Positions 18,581-27,868 of a stretch of 64,000 bases of DNA are shown here, in pieces. The notes under the pieces are model-generated. The model did not search any database, was not told where the DNA came from, and saw only the letters and a list, made by a program, of their open reading frames with translations. How positions within the stretch are numbered: the stretch's first letter is position 1; each line of letters opens with the position of its first letter. The translations under genes were made by a program, and so were the position numbers. The stretch spans positions 62,001 through 126,000 of the forward strand of contig DUBO01000012.1 in the NCBI GenBank assembly GCA_012960245.1. Reading direction: 5' to 3'. The DNA comes from Candidatus Binatota bacterium (GTDB taxonomy: Bacteria > Desulfobacterota > Binatia > UBA1149).

Positions 18581-19669
18581 CTATAACGTGCCGGCACGAC
18601 CGCTGTCGGGCAAGTCGAGATCGTCGAGGCCACCCAGGCCGGGGGCGTCCATGCCGCCCAGGTTGGGGCCGTGCCTGCGTAACCAGTAGATTATATGTAT
18701 ACGGCCCTCTTGGCGATTCAGTAGCGCATCAACCGAACGGTAAGTGTCGCCCACTGCGCCGCTGCTGCGCACCCTGAACCAGCCACTTTTGAAGCCCAGC
18801 AATGATTTAGCCGCGGCCACGCTGCTTCCGGCGGTGCTGAGTACCTCCTGCCAGCTGCTGATACCTGCGCTTGCGCGGGCCTGCAGAAGGCGGCCGAGCA
18901 CGAGGTCGTCATCCAGTGACGGGTGCAGGGCGGCCAGCACTTCGGGCGGGGCGGTGTTTACGTTTACCCGCGTCACGGCCAGGGGCAACACCGAGGCAAA
19001 GGGCCTGAGCGCTCGCAGGGTGTCGGCGTCCATGCCCTTGAGAAGAGCGAGCTCGGCAAACGACAGCAACGGCCCGTTGCGTGGTAGGTAGGGAGGCTCT
19101 GCTGACCGGTACCAGGAGCTCTCGGCGCCGTCGCGGCTTGCCGGCACGCGGTCGTCCTTGTCGATCCAGTCCTGCAGTGGCCCCGAGAAATCGCTCTCCA
19201 GGCCCTGGCTATCGAGCAGGCGCTCGAGCGCCACCCGCGGAACGGGCAGGTTAACGCGGTTCAGGTTGAGCCGTCCGCTCTCGTCTTCGACCCGAAGCGC
19301 GAGCCGGCCATAGCCGGTTTCCATGGGAGGAATACCGGCCGCCCAGGTCTCTCCCAGCCAGTCGCTGCCACCGTTGCTGCCCGAGGCCTTGTCGACTGCT
19401 GCGTCCAGTTGCAAGGCAGCCATGGCGACGTACACCCCCGAATCGGCCAGCAGCTCTGCCTGCCGGGCTTTGACGCCCGCGGCAGCTTTTTTCCACTGCA
19501 GCCGCGCGCTGAAGGTAAAGTCGAATACCAGTACGGTGAGCAGGGCGGTTGCGGCGAGCGCCACCACCAGGGCGACACCGCTTTCGCTACGCTTTCGGCC
19601 GGTCTGCTCCCCAGCCAGAGGCGAGGGAGCGCCTGGTAGCAGCGACAAGAGCTGGCTTGCCTCTTTCAC
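18581..19669 (-). CDS. gspK: Type II secretion minor pseudopilin GspK
   Basis: GspK is the large tip pseudopilin. This 362-residue protein has a leader ending at ...SESG followed by VALVVALAATALLTVLVFDF. It lacks the usual Glu at position 5 of the mature protein, as is normal for GspK. The large globular domain shows ESGRLNLNRVN, DWIDKDD, ELALLKGMDADTL and VNVNTAPPEVLAAL, all family hallmarks. It starts with GTG overlapping the gspJ stop. Confidence 0.93.
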   Translation of the reverse strand: MKEASQLLSLLPGAPSPLAGEQTGRKRSESGVALVVALAATALLTVLVFDFTFSARLQWKKAAAGVKARQAELLADSGVYVAMAALQLDAAVDKASGSNGGSDWLGETWAAGIPPMETGYGRLALRVEDESGRLNLNRVNLPVPRVALERLLDSQGLESDFSGPLQDWIDKDDRVPASRDGAESSWYRSAEPPYLPRNGPLLSFAELALLKGMDADTLRALRPFASVLPLAVTRVNVNTAPPEVLAALHPSLDDDLVLGRLLQARASAGISSWQEVLSTAGSSVAAAKSLLGFKSGWFRVRSSGAVGDTYRSVDALLNRQEGRIHIIYWLRRHGPNLGGMDAPGLGGLDDLDLPDSGRAGTL

Positions 19670-20373
19670 CGCCGGCTCCCGGGGAGAACCGCCATGGTCA
19701 GCTCCATTGGCGGTCCGTCTTTACCGGCAGCGGCCGTCACCGACAGCTCCACCAGCTCAGGGGTTTTCTGGTCTGGATTGCTGCCGGGCCGTTCCTGCCA
19801 GGAATCCACCCAGTCTCCTCCGTCAAAGAACCTCAGGTCTACCGCTTGCAGTCCGGTGGCCACCACGCGCCGGTGAGCCTCTTCAAGTGGCGCTACCACC
19901 GGCGGGCGGAATTCATAGCGGGCCAGCTCCATAGTGGCTTCGGTTTCGGTCGCGGCCTCACTGTGCTCGAGCATGTAGACCACGCGGGCCTGGTCGCCGC
20001 GGTCGCGCAGTTGCAGGCCACTCCAGGCCTGCTCGTCGACCACTGTCACCCCGCGGGCCGAGAGAACGGTGAGCTCCAGCAGCGCAAGGCCGCTGTAAGC
20101 AGAGCGTAGCCCCGCCGAGCCTGACGAAGAAAGCACTGTTATATCAGCAGTTTGCAGCCCAGTCGCGTAGTTGTCCTCGAGGTCGCGGGCCATCCAGTCC
20201 AAGGCCGAGCGGAGCTGGCCAAGCCGTTGCAGGCGACCAAGGGCGTGGTCCCGGGAGGCGGCGCTGCGGGAGATCGTTCCGTACACCGCCGCTGCAACGA
20301 TGCCCAGCAGGCTGACAGCCACCATCAGCTCGACCAGGGTGAAACCCGCTCTTGTAGTCCGACGCCCGGGCAT
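19666..20373 (-). CDS. gspJ: Type II secretion minor pseudopilin GspJ
   Basis: The 235-residue protein begins MPGRRTTRAGFTLVELMVAV, a prepilin peptidase site (cleavage after Gly, Glu at +5) followed by the long hydrophobic N-terminal helix. DWMARDLEDNY and the later LRFFDGGDWVDSW match GspJ. GspJ forms part of the pseudopilus tip with GspK, GspI and GspH. It lies 3 bases after gspI. Confidence 0.93.
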   Translation of the reverse strand: MPGRRTTRAGFTLVELMVAVSLLGIVAAAVYGTISRSAASRDHALGRLQRLGQLRSALDWMARDLEDNYATGLQTADITVLSSSGSAGLRSAYSGLALLELTVLSARGVTVVDEQAWSGLQLRDRGDQARVVYMLEHSEAATETEATMELARYEFRPPVVAPLEEAHRRVVATGLQAVDLRFFDGGDWVDSWQERPGSNPDQKTPELVELSVTAAAGKDGPPMELTMAVLPGSRR

Positions 20374-20376
20374 GGC

Positions 20377-20778
20377 TTACTGCTTCACCAGCCAGGTCAG
20401 CTCTACCAGCGGGATGTCGGAATCGGGCAGGCCCACTGCAACAGTTACCTGTCTCAGGCCGGGTAGGGGAGTAGGGAGCACATTGCGCGACCAGGTGAAG
20501 CGCTCTCTCCAGTTGGCCGCAGGCTGGGCTCCCGTCGCCCCGGCTGCCCAGCGCTCGGTGTCAAAACGCCCTTCCTCCTGCCCGGGTTCGGGGTAGCCGC
20601 CGGCCCTGCTCGTGGCCACCAGCGACGCAGCCAGGGCCTCGGCTACGAGCAGGTCCTGGGTGCGTGCAGCCGTGCGCAGGTTGCGCGCGTGCAGGCCCAG
20701 CAGGCTCACGGTAGCAATGCCCACCACGGCGATAGCAATGAGCAACTCGAGCAGTGTGAATCCGCGCTGTTTGCTCAC
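20377..20778 (-). CDS. gspI: Type II secretion minor pseudopilin GspI
   Basis: The 133-residue protein begins MSKQRGFTLLELLIAIAVVG, a class III prepilin leader with Glu at mature position 5. The small C-terminal domain has RFTWSRNVLPTPLPGLRQVTVAV. Size and place between gspH and gspJ identify GspI, the platform for pseudopilus tip assembly. It overlaps gspH by 4 bases. Confidence 0.92.
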   Translation of the reverse strand: MSKQRGFTLLELLIAIAVVGIATVSLLGLHARNLRTAARTQDLLVAEALAASLVATSRAGGYPEPGQEEGRFDTERWAAGATGAQPAANWRERFTWSRNVLPTPLPGLRQVTVAVGLPDSDIPLVELTWLVKQ

Positions 20779-21353
20779 CTTCGGGGCGTCCCGGTTACGC
20801 TCACCCGGCCGGTGAAGCCGTCGACGAGCAAGGTCACGCGATCGTGCTCCTGGTCGACCAGGGTTATTTCGCCACGCTCGAGTTGGCCCTCGGGCAGAAA
20901 GTACAGGGCTCCCTCGCCGCTCGACTGGCTGCCTCCCTGGCCCCCGAGGCTCGCGAACTCAACGCCTTCGGGCAGCTTACCGCCCTTTACGCGCAGGTCG
21001 GGGTCGTGGCTGAACTGGCGATCGGGCCGTTCACTGGACCAGGGACGCAGGGATTCTACCCTCCAGGACTCGCGGTCAAGGTCCACCGTGACCCGGTACA
21101 CGCGCCCGCGCAGCGCGGACTCGTCGTGCAGGTAGCCCAGCACGGCAGCCATGCGTCGGGCCGAACGGTCGAGGCGGTCAGCCGCAGGGTTGGGAAACCT
21201 CACCAGCGCAGCGCTCAGTAGAACGCCGAGAATGACAAGTACGATCGCGAGCTCTACCAGGGTGAAACCAGACTGGCCCCTGCGTGGCAGAAGCGCCCGC
21301 GTGCCGACTCCCTGGAGCCTGCTATTAGAAATCGCGCGAATCGATGTCGGCAT
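20775..21353 (-). CDS. gspH: Type II secretion pseudopilin GspH
   Basis: The pseudopilin site GQSGFTLVELAIVLVILGV is clear, followed by LDRSARRMAAVLGYLHDESALRGR and YFLPEGQLERGEITL, typical of GspH. I chose the ATG at 21353 (MPTSIRAIS), which overlaps the gspG end by 29 bases and gives a leader of about 29 residues, longer than usual. The frame is open to 21503, but that part only shadows gspG. A shorter non-ATG start nearer the cleavage site is possible. Confidence 0.88.
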   Translation of the reverse strand: MPTSIRAISNSRLQGVGTRALLPRRGQSGFTLVELAIVLVILGVLLSAALVRFPNPAADRLDRSARRMAAVLGYLHDESALRGRVYRVTVDLDRESWRVESLRPWSSERPDRQFSHDPDLRVKGGKLPEGVEFASLGGQGGSQSSGEGALYFLPEGQLERGEITLVDQEHDRVTLLVDGFTGRVSVTGTPRR

Positions 21354-21729
21354 CGACACCGTCGCCGCCCTCTTCGCCGTCGGCGCCCAGGCTCTGCAGC
21401 ACGTACTCGCGGCCGTCGCTGGCAAACAGGAAGGGCGAGTTCCACGGGTCAAGCGGTACTCTTTCGAGGTAACCGCCGCTGCGGCCCTCCAGCCCGGGCT
21501 CAACCAGTACCTCTACGCCGAGCTCAGTGCCCGGGTAAGAACCGGTGTCGAGCCGATAGAGGTCCAGTGCTTCTTCTATGGCCCGCATGTCGGCCATGGC
21601 CTTTACAACCCGCGCGTCGTCGGTACGGCCGATGATGCGCGGCGCGGCCAGCGAAATGAGCAGGCCCAGTATCATGACCACGACCAGTATTTCGATGAGG
21701 GTGAATCCTTTCTGCCTTTCAGTTACCAC
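21325..21729 (-). CDS. gspG: Type II secretion major pseudopilin GspG
   Basis: The 134-residue protein begins MVTERQKGFTLIEILVVVMI, the major-pseudopilin leader. The C-terminal domain has VKAMADMRAIEEALDLYRLD, TGSYPGTELGVEVLV, LERVPLDPWNSPF and an acidic end with GEEGGDGVDAD, matching the calcium-binding loop of GspG. GspG polymerises into the pseudopilus that pushes substrates through GspD. Confidence 0.96.
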   Translation of the reverse strand: MVTERQKGFTLIEILVVVMILGLLISLAAPRIIGRTDDARVVKAMADMRAIEEALDLYRLDTGSYPGTELGVEVLVEPGLEGRSGGYLERVPLDPWNSPFLFASDGREYVLQSLGADGEEGGDGVDADIDSRDF

Positions 21730-21738
21730 GTCTCAATT

Positions 21739-22941
21739 CTAGCGAACCAGCTGGTTCATCTCAAAGACCGGCAGCATAACGGCGAGCAATACGAACAACA
21801 CCATGCCCGCCATCACCAGTACCACGGCCGGTTCCATCATGGCTGAGAGAGCCTGTACCGCCGAGTCTACTTCTTCGTCCATAGCTCGGGCGGCCCTTTC
21901 GAGCAGGTTCTCCAGCTCGCCACTTCGTTCGCCGGCGGCTGCCATGTCGACCACCAGTGGATGGACAAGAGGACTGTTTTTCAGAGCCGCGGCCAGTGAA
22001 CCACCGCCCCTGACGGCTACAGCCGTTTCGCCCACCAGATCTGACATAAGCTCGCTTCCCACCGAGCCCCGGGTGATCTCCAGGGCGTCGACCAGGGGCA
22101 GCCCGCCCGAGAGCGTGGCCGACAAGGTGTGGCAGAACCTGGCCCCGTAAAGGTTGCGCCTCAGCGTGCCCAGCACCGGCAGGCGCAGGGCAACGCCCTC
22201 GAGGCGTCTGCGACCCGAGGGGCTGCGCCAGTACCACCTGAGCAGGCCGAAGGCAGCTATGAGCAGCAGCAGGCCCAGCAGGCCGTAGTCCACCAGCAGG
22301 TCGGCCAGCGCCATCAGTGCCCTGGTGGGCAGCGGCAGGGTCTGCTGGCTTTCGACGAACACGCGGGTGATCTGCGGAACGACGTAGGCAAGCAGGAACA
22401 CGACGATGGCGGTACCTGTCACCGCCATCACCAGCGGGTAGGTCATGGCCGAGCGCAGGCGGGCCTGCCAACGAGCGCTGTCCTCGGCGTAGGAGGCGAC
22501 GCGGTCGAGCACCTGGTCGAGCGTGCCGCTGGCTTCGCCAGCCCTTATCATGCCGATGTACATTGACGGGAACACCCCGGGTTGTGAGGACATGGCGTCA
22601 GCCAGCGAGCTGCCCTCCACCAGTTGCCGGCGCAGCGATTCCCAGGTCCAGCGGTGGGCCGGAAGCGCCTGTCCGCGCAACGAGGTAACCGATTCAACCA
22701 ACGGTATGCCGGCACGCAACAGGGTGCCCAGCTGCCTCAGGTTGCGGGCCAGCTGCACCGTACCGGGGTTCCGTTGCTTGCCCGCCGCGTTAGAACGGGG
22801 TTGGGCTTCGTCCTCGAGGCTGGATACGAACAAGCCCCGGTCGCGCAGTCGCTGCCGGGCCGATCTTGGCCCCTCGGCTTCAACGTGGCCACTCACCGTG
22901 CGGCCCGACGCGTCGAGCCCCTTGTAGGCGTAAGAGGGCAA
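21739..22941 (-). CDS. gspF: Type II secretion inner-membrane protein GspF
   Basis: The 400-residue polytopic platform protein begins MPSYAYKGLDASGRTVSGHVEA, which is diagnostic. It contains two GspF domains: LARNLRQLGTLLRAGIPLVE in the first and FCHTLSATLSGGLPLVDALE in the second, with TM helices near 165-190, 215-235 and 370-392. The start codon is TTG. It sits 9 bases upstream of gspG. Confidence 0.95.
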   Translation of the reverse strand: MPSYAYKGLDASGRTVSGHVEAEGPRSARQRLRDRGLFVSSLEDEAQPRSNAAGKQRNPGTVQLARNLRQLGTLLRAGIPLVESVTSLRGQALPAHRWTWESLRRQLVEGSSLADAMSSQPGVFPSMYIGMIRAGEASGTLDQVLDRVASYAEDSARWQARLRSAMTYPLVMAVTGTAIVVFLLAYVVPQITRVFVESQQTLPLPTRALMALADLLVDYGLLGLLLLIAAFGLLRWYWRSPSGRRRLEGVALRLPVLGTLRRNLYGARFCHTLSATLSGGLPLVDALEITRGSVGSELMSDLVGETAVAVRGGGSLAAALKNSPLVHPLVVDMAAAGERSGELENLLERAARAMDEEVDSAVQALSAMMEPAVVLVMAGMVLFVLLAVMLPVFEMNQLVR

Positions 22942-22944
22942 GCG

Positions 22945-24654
22945 TCAGCCGCCGTCTTCGGCGGTGACCCGCAGCACTTCGGCCGAGCTCGTGAGCCCGC
23001 GCCGGACCTTGAGTACCGCGTCGTCCCGGAGCGATGGCACGCCCTGTTCGCTTACGTGGCGACGCAGGCTGGCGGCGTCGCTGCCCTTCATGACCATGGC
23101 GCGCAGCTCGTCGGTCATGACCACCAGCTCGTGTATGGCCAGTCGCCCACTGTAGCCCGTGCCGCGACAGCTTTCGCAACCGGGGCCCGCAATGCGCAGT
23201 TGCTCGTTGTCTCCCATCATGTAGCCCAGTCCGAGCTCGGCCAGTCCGCTGCGGGCAGGGCCGACCGGCTGGCTGCACTCGGGGCACAAGCGACGTAACA
23301 GGCGCTGGGCCATCACCGCTATGACGGCGGAGGATACCAGGTAGGGCTCGATGTCCATGTCTATCAGGCGGGTGATCGCGCTGCAGGCGTCGTTGGTGTG
23401 AAGGGTGCTGAACACCAGGTGACCGGTCATCGCAGCCTGCATGGCGGTACGTGCGGTTTCGGCGTCGCGTATTTCGCCCACCATGATCACGTCGGGGTCC
23501 TGCCGCAGTGTCGATCGCAGGCCACTGGCAAAGTCCAGGTCAATCTTCGGGTTGACCTGCATCTGCCCGATGCCGGGCAGTTGGTACTCCACCGGGTCTT
23601 CTATGGTGATAATGTTACGCTCTTCGCTGTTCATCTCGGAGAGGGCGGCGTAGAGCGTGGTGGTCTTGCCGCTTCCCGTGGGGCCGGTCGCGAGCACGAT
23701 TCCGTTGCTGCGCGTCAGCAGCGCATTTAGCGTGGCCCGGTTGCCGGGCGACAGCTCCAGCTCGGACAGGCCCATGAGCGCGCTTCCCCGGTCGAGCAGG
23801 CGCAGTACCACTCGTTCGCCGAAAGCCGTGGGCACGGTCGATACCCTCAGGTCGAGGTCCCGGCCGGCTGCCCGGGTGCGTATACCACCGTCCTGTGGCA
23901 GTCGTTTTTCGGCGATGTCGAGCGACGCCATCACCTTGATGCGGCTCACCAGCGCCGTGTGGGCGCTGCGCGGTACGCGCGTGACCTCGGCCAGCAGGCC
24001 GTCGATGCGGTAGCGCACCGAGACGCCGGCCTCGAAGGGTTCCAGGTGTATGTCGCTGGCGCCGTCGCGGGCGGCCTGGTAGATCACCGCGTTAACCAGC
24101 CTGATGACAGGCGCTTCGTCCTCGGTCTCAATCAGGTCGGGTACGTCGCTGAGGTCAGACGCTTCGACTTCGAAGGCGGGCTGGTCGCCCAGGTGGTCGA
24201 CGAGATCGGCGGCCAGGGTCGAAGCGCGGTCGAAGGCGCGTACGATGCTCTCCGACAGCACAGCCCCGGGCACCACCATGGGCGACACGTCCACGTCGTA
24301 GACGGCGGCGAGATCCTGCAGCGGGCCCGCGTTCATGGGGTTTGAAGTGGCCACCGTCAGGGTCCCCGAGTCCTTGCTGAGCGGTAGTACGCGATTGGTT
24401 CGGCACCAGGCAATCGACAGGTCGGCCAGCAGCCGGGGGTCGACCCGGTCTTCGCCGAGGTCAGGCGAAAACAGCAGGCCGCAGCGCTCCGCGAGCAGGG
24501 CGGCCCAGCGCAGCTGAGGAAAGCCGGCCACGCGTTCAAGCTCGGGGCCGAGGTCGCCATTACCCGCCGACGCGCGGGCCTCGGCTATGTGTTCGCGCGA
24601 GATGCCGGCTCGGAGCAGCAGATTATCGAGAGGCTCGGTTATGTTTCGGGGCAC
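22945..24654 (-). CDS. gspE: Type II secretion ATPase GspE
   Basis: GspE powers pseudopilus assembly. The 569-residue protein has an N-terminal MshEN-like domain, then the ATPase: YQAARDGASDIHLEPFE, Walker A GPTGSGKTTTLYAAL, the Asp box IITIEDPVEYQLPGIGQMQV, Walker B VIMVGEIRDAETA, and the His box TGHLVFSTLHTNDA. A four-cysteine zinc motif follows (CPEC and CESC). All key motifs are intact. It starts with GTG, 6 bases after gspD. Confidence 0.96.
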   Translation of the reverse strand: MPRNITEPLDNLLLRAGISREHIAEARASAGNGDLGPELERVAGFPQLRWAALLAERCGLLFSPDLGEDRVDPRLLADLSIAWCRTNRVLPLSKDSGTLTVATSNPMNAGPLQDLAAVYDVDVSPMVVPGAVLSESIVRAFDRASTLAADLVDHLGDQPAFEVEASDLSDVPDLIETEDEAPVIRLVNAVIYQAARDGASDIHLEPFEAGVSVRYRIDGLLAEVTRVPRSAHTALVSRIKVMASLDIAEKRLPQDGGIRTRAAGRDLDLRVSTVPTAFGERVVLRLLDRGSALMGLSELELSPGNRATLNALLTRSNGIVLATGPTGSGKTTTLYAALSEMNSEERNIITIEDPVEYQLPGIGQMQVNPKIDLDFASGLRSTLRQDPDVIMVGEIRDAETARTAMQAAMTGHLVFSTLHTNDACSAITRLIDMDIEPYLVSSAVIAVMAQRLLRRLCPECSQPVGPARSGLAELGLGYMMGDNEQLRIAGPGCESCRGTGYSGRLAIHELVVMTDELRAMVMKGSDAASLRRHVSEQGVPSLRDDAVLKVRRGLTSSAEVLRVTAEDGG

Positions 24655-24660
24655 GGGCCG

Positions 24661-26790
24661 TTACCTGGCGTCGGCGCCCTCGCTGGGCCAGAGCGGAAAC
24701 ACGTAGCCGTCGTTGTCGGTGCGGTTATCGTCCGAGCCGGCATCGAGGCCGCCGTCGATAGGTACCTCGCGCAAGCTGTCCGTGGGGCTGTCTCCCGGAA
24801 GCGGATGGGCCTGCACAGATTCGGGCATGGCTTCTTTAAATTTGTTCTTGCTGCGCTTGGTAGCCTGGGCCAGGTCGGCATCCGAACGGATGATGTGGGG
24901 GGTGAGAAACACCACCAGGTTGACCTTGCTGCTGGTGCTTGCCCGGTGCTTGAAAAGATTGCCGAGCAGGGGGATGCGGCTCAGCAGCGGCACTTTGGAG
25001 GTTGATTCCTCCAGTGAGTCGCTGATCAGCCCGCCTATGACGGCGGTGTGGCCGTCCTTGACGCTGACCGTGGTGGACGCCGAACGGACGGTGGTGGTGG
25101 GCCCGACGGTGTTGGCGTCCAGTTGGGAGCTCTTGACCAGTGCCGAGACTTCCTCGGAAACTTTCAGTACCACCATGTCTCCATCGGTGACCTGGGGGGT
25201 GAGCTTGAGCTTTATCCCCACGTCGCGGCGCTCGACGGTGGTGAACACGTTGGACACCGCCGAAACGTCAACACCGCGGCCGGTGACGAAGGGCACGTTC
25301 TTGCCCACCAGAATCTCGGCTTGCTCGTTGTCCATCGTGAGAAGGGTCGGCGCCGACAGCACGTTGAGGTCGGTGTCGGAGGCCAGGGCCTGGAACAGCG
25401 CCACCTGGGCGGGCACCACGGTGCCGTCAGGCAGCTCTATGCTGCGGTCGCTGGCGGCAGCCAGGATCAGGCCGCCGAGCAGGCCGGGATTGAGCAGGGC
25501 GGAGTTGAGGTTGGCGAGGTTGCTGCGCGCCAGGCCGACGCCATCGCCGATGTCGCCTCCTCCCTGGAAGTCGAAGCCGATGGCACGCGAGCGCTCAAGC
25601 GATATCTCAACGATGATGGCCTCGACGAAAACCTGTGGGCGGGTGACGTCGAGGTCTTCAAGCAGCGAGACGAGGACTCGGTGGTCGTGCGGTGAAGCGT
25701 TGATGATGATGGAGTTGGTAGCAGGGTCGGCGGTCACCGACACCGCGTCGGTGAGTCCGTTGCCTGAAAACGAGCGGGCCCTTGCCGTCGCTCCCGTAGC
25801 CCCGGGCTTGCGCGCAGCGCCGGCGCTTTTTATGCCGCCGGCCAGCATTTTGAGCACCACCAGCACCAGGTCCTCGGCGTTGGCGTGCTTCACCCGGTAG
25901 ACGTGCACCCGTTGTTCGTCGTCGCGAAGCGGGCTATCCAGGCGCTCGGCGAGGGTGCGAATTCTGCCCATTAGCAGCGGTGTGGCGGTGACCACCAGCG
26001 AGTTGGTGCGCTCGTCGGCCACAATCCTGAAATCCGGCTCCGAGCTTTCGCCGGGTTTGCCCTTGGCCGGGGCCGAGGGAAGGTTGGTCAGGATGGTGGT
26101 TATCTGTTCGGTCATCACCGCGGCCACTGCGTGATCCAGGGAAATGACGTCGAAGATCTTTTCGTGCACCGGCGCGTCCAGCGCCAGCACCAGCGCCTCC
26201 AGTCGCGAAAGGTTACCACTGCTTTCGCTCAGTATGAGGGTGTTGGTCTGGGCATAGGCCGTCAGCGAGCCTTGCTTTGACACCAGCGGTTCGAGTACGG
26301 GCAGCAGGTCGAGCGCGTCGACGTGCTTGAGCGGCAGCAGCCTTGTGGCGTAGCCCGACGGTAGCTGCGAGCCCGACGACAGTGCTGCGCCGGCCGCCAG
26401 GGCGTCACGCAGCGGGATTATACGCGTGACCACGCCGTCTTCGATGGTCGTCAACCCGCGAACGGCCAGCACCGAGTGAAACACCGCCTCGGCTTCATCC
26501 CGCGATACCGGCGTGGGTGACACGACGTTTACCGTTCCCTCGATCTTGTCGCTGAAGACGAAGTTCCGCCCCGTCACGCGGGCGATAAACTTGATGAAGG
26601 TGGGCAACTCGACGTTGTCAAAGTCGATGGTGATGCTGCGCTGGCCCTGTCCCTGGGCTGGCGCCTGTGCTCGCGCCGAACCGGAAAGCGCAACGACCAT
26701 AAGCGCCGCGGTAAAGGGCACAACCAAGGCAGATGCCACCAGCCGACCGGCGACGAGGGATTCTCCTGTAACTCGCCGGCGGTTCATCAT
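24661..26790 (-). CDS. gspD: Type II secretion outer-membrane secretin GspD
   Basis: GspD forms the outer-membrane channel. The 709-residue precursor has a signal peptide (hydrophobic about 17-38, ARAQA site), an N0 domain (ITIDFDNVELPTFIKFIARV), three N domains, and the secretin core (VFVEAIIVEISLERSRAIGF, VGKNVPFVTGRG, TVSVKDGHTAVIGGLI, SRIPLLGNLFKHR). A short S-domain-like tail follows. No separate pilotin gene is seen. The gspC stop overlaps its start by 4 bases. Confidence 0.96.
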   Translation of the reverse strand: MMNRRRVTGESLVAGRLVASALVVPFTAALMVVALSGSARAQAPAQGQGQRSITIDFDNVELPTFIKFIARVTGRNFVFSDKIEGTVNVVSPTPVSRDEAEAVFHSVLAVRGLTTIEDGVVTRIIPLRDALAAGAALSSGSQLPSGYATRLLPLKHVDALDLLPVLEPLVSKQGSLTAYAQTNTLILSESSGNLSRLEALVLALDAPVHEKIFDVISLDHAVAAVMTEQITTILTNLPSAPAKGKPGESSEPDFRIVADERTNSLVVTATPLLMGRIRTLAERLDSPLRDDEQRVHVYRVKHANAEDLVLVVLKMLAGGIKSAGAARKPGATGATARARSFSGNGLTDAVSVTADPATNSIIINASPHDHRVLVSLLEDLDVTRPQVFVEAIIVEISLERSRAIGFDFQGGGDIGDGVGLARSNLANLNSALLNPGLLGGLILAAASDRSIELPDGTVVPAQVALFQALASDTDLNVLSAPTLLTMDNEQAEILVGKNVPFVTGRGVDVSAVSNVFTTVERRDVGIKLKLTPQVTDGDMVVLKVSEEVSALVKSSQLDANTVGPTTTVRSASTTVSVKDGHTAVIGGLISDSLEESTSKVPLLSRIPLLGNLFKHRASTSSKVNLVVFLTPHIIRSDADLAQATKRSKNKFKEAMPESVQAHPLPGDSPTDSLREVPIDGGLDAGSDDNRTDNDGYVFPLWPSEGADAR

Positions 26791-27653
26791 CGTACCGTGT
26801 AGCTGAGGCTACGGGGCTCGCCCTGGCGGAGCAGCTTCAGCTCCAGGTTTTCTGCTGTGCGTATGACGTCGAGCAGGCCGCTGGCAGCCGCCGGTGAATC
26901 GAGAACTGTACCGTTTACTTCCTGCACGACGTCGCCGTTCTTGATGCCCATGCGCTCAAAGATTGAACCCTTGCGCACGTTGAAGAGCCTGAAGCCGATG
27001 GCCTTGCCGTTCTGCAGAAAGGGGGTGGCCCGCACCTGTGTGATGGTCTGCGTTAGGTTGTCGAGCGAGTTCTCTATCTCGCCGCGGGCAACGAGGAAGC
27101 GGTCGGTGCCGGTCCTGCGTATTGATCCGTTCGCGCCCACCTGCTCCGCCTCTCTGCGGCTGCGGGGCTCGGTGATCTCAACAGTCAGCAGGCCGGTGGC
27201 GGTCTTGACGACCGCCTTGCGGCGGGACACCGAGATTAACAGGGGGCCGTCGAAGATCTTTTCGCCCACCGAGAAAACGCCCTGTTTTCCTTCCGGATTC
27301 TCGAACACGGCGTAACCCTCGCCGTCGGCCGTTGCGGCGGTACCGCGCAAGGTGAAGCCGGTCACGGTCATGGCCGGGGCGCTATCGTCGGCGCCGGGAT
27401 GCAGGGTGTTCGCTGCCTGTTCGAGCCCGAAGAGGTTGCGTGACAGTATTATCGAGTGGTCGGGCCTGCTGTCGACGACTGTCCTGGTCGCACGAGTGCT
27501 CTCGGCCGAGCGAACGCCGGGCAGGGGGCTGCGCCCGTCAAGCCTCAGGCCCAGGGCCGAATTGACGATTCGGGCTGTAAAAAATGCTGTCACGGTGACC
27601 AGGAGAACCAGGCCTGTCCTCGTCACACGCTCCTGGATAGAAGCAGGCCCCAC
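26787..27653 (-). CDS. gspC: Type II secretion protein GspC
   Basis: GspC connects the inner-membrane platform to the secretin. The 288-residue protein has one TM helix (about 13-32), a homology region (about 70-165; VTGFTLRGTAATADGEGYAVF), and a C-terminal PDZ domain (about 195-288) with GFRLFNVRKGSIFERMGIKN and GDVVQEVNGT. The start is GTG. It is the first gene of the gspC-to-gspN operon, divergent from lysS. Confidence 0.93.
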   Translation of the reverse strand: MGPASIQERVTRTGLVLLVTVTAFFTARIVNSALGLRLDGRSPLPGVRSAESTRATRTVVDSRPDHSIILSRNLFGLEQAANTLHPGADDSAPAMTVTGFTLRGTAATADGEGYAVFENPEGKQGVFSVGEKIFDGPLLISVSRRKAVVKTATGLLTVEITEPRSRREAEQVGANGSIRRTGTDRFLVARGEIENSLDNLTQTITQVRATPFLQNGKAIGFRLFNVRKGSIFERMGIKNGDVVQEVNGTVLDSPAAASGLLDVIRTAENLELKLLRQGEPRSLSYTVR

Positions 27654-27659
27654 TGTTTG

Positions 27660-27688
27660 AGCCTAGGGAAATAAGCAAGGGGTTTCAA
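27660..27688 (-). promoter_or_regulatory. Candidate sigma-70 promoter for the gsp operon
   Basis: On the minus strand TTGAAA (complement of 27683-27688) is followed after 17 bases by TAGGCT (complement of 27660-27665). The predicted start of transcription falls on or within a few bases of the gspC GTG, so either translation is leaderless, the gspC start lies further in, or the match is chance. Confidence 0.25.
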
Positions 27689-27826
27689 CCCGGTCACGTT
27701 CACAGACCAACGGCGGTAAAGCTGTCGTTCGCAAATTTCTCAGTGGCCACCCGACCACAGCCGTCGGTGGAGCGGCAAAGGCGGCAATTGGCGCCTGTCA
27801 GGGCGGCCTTTTGCGGGCCACCGTTG

Positions 27827-27855
27827 TTGACCTCCTCGGGAGTGCGGGTTACGAT
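27827..27855 (+). promoter_or_regulatory. Candidate sigma-70 promoter for lysS and the envelope run
   Basis: TTGACC (27827-27832) is followed after exactly 17 bases by TACGAT (27850-27855). The predicted start, near 27862, is only about 7 bases before the lysS ATG at 27869, leaving no room for a Shine-Dalgarno site. The rest of the 215-base gspC-lysS gap shows nothing else I can name. Confidence 0.5.
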
Positions 27856-27868
27856 TCCGCGGCTTCCA

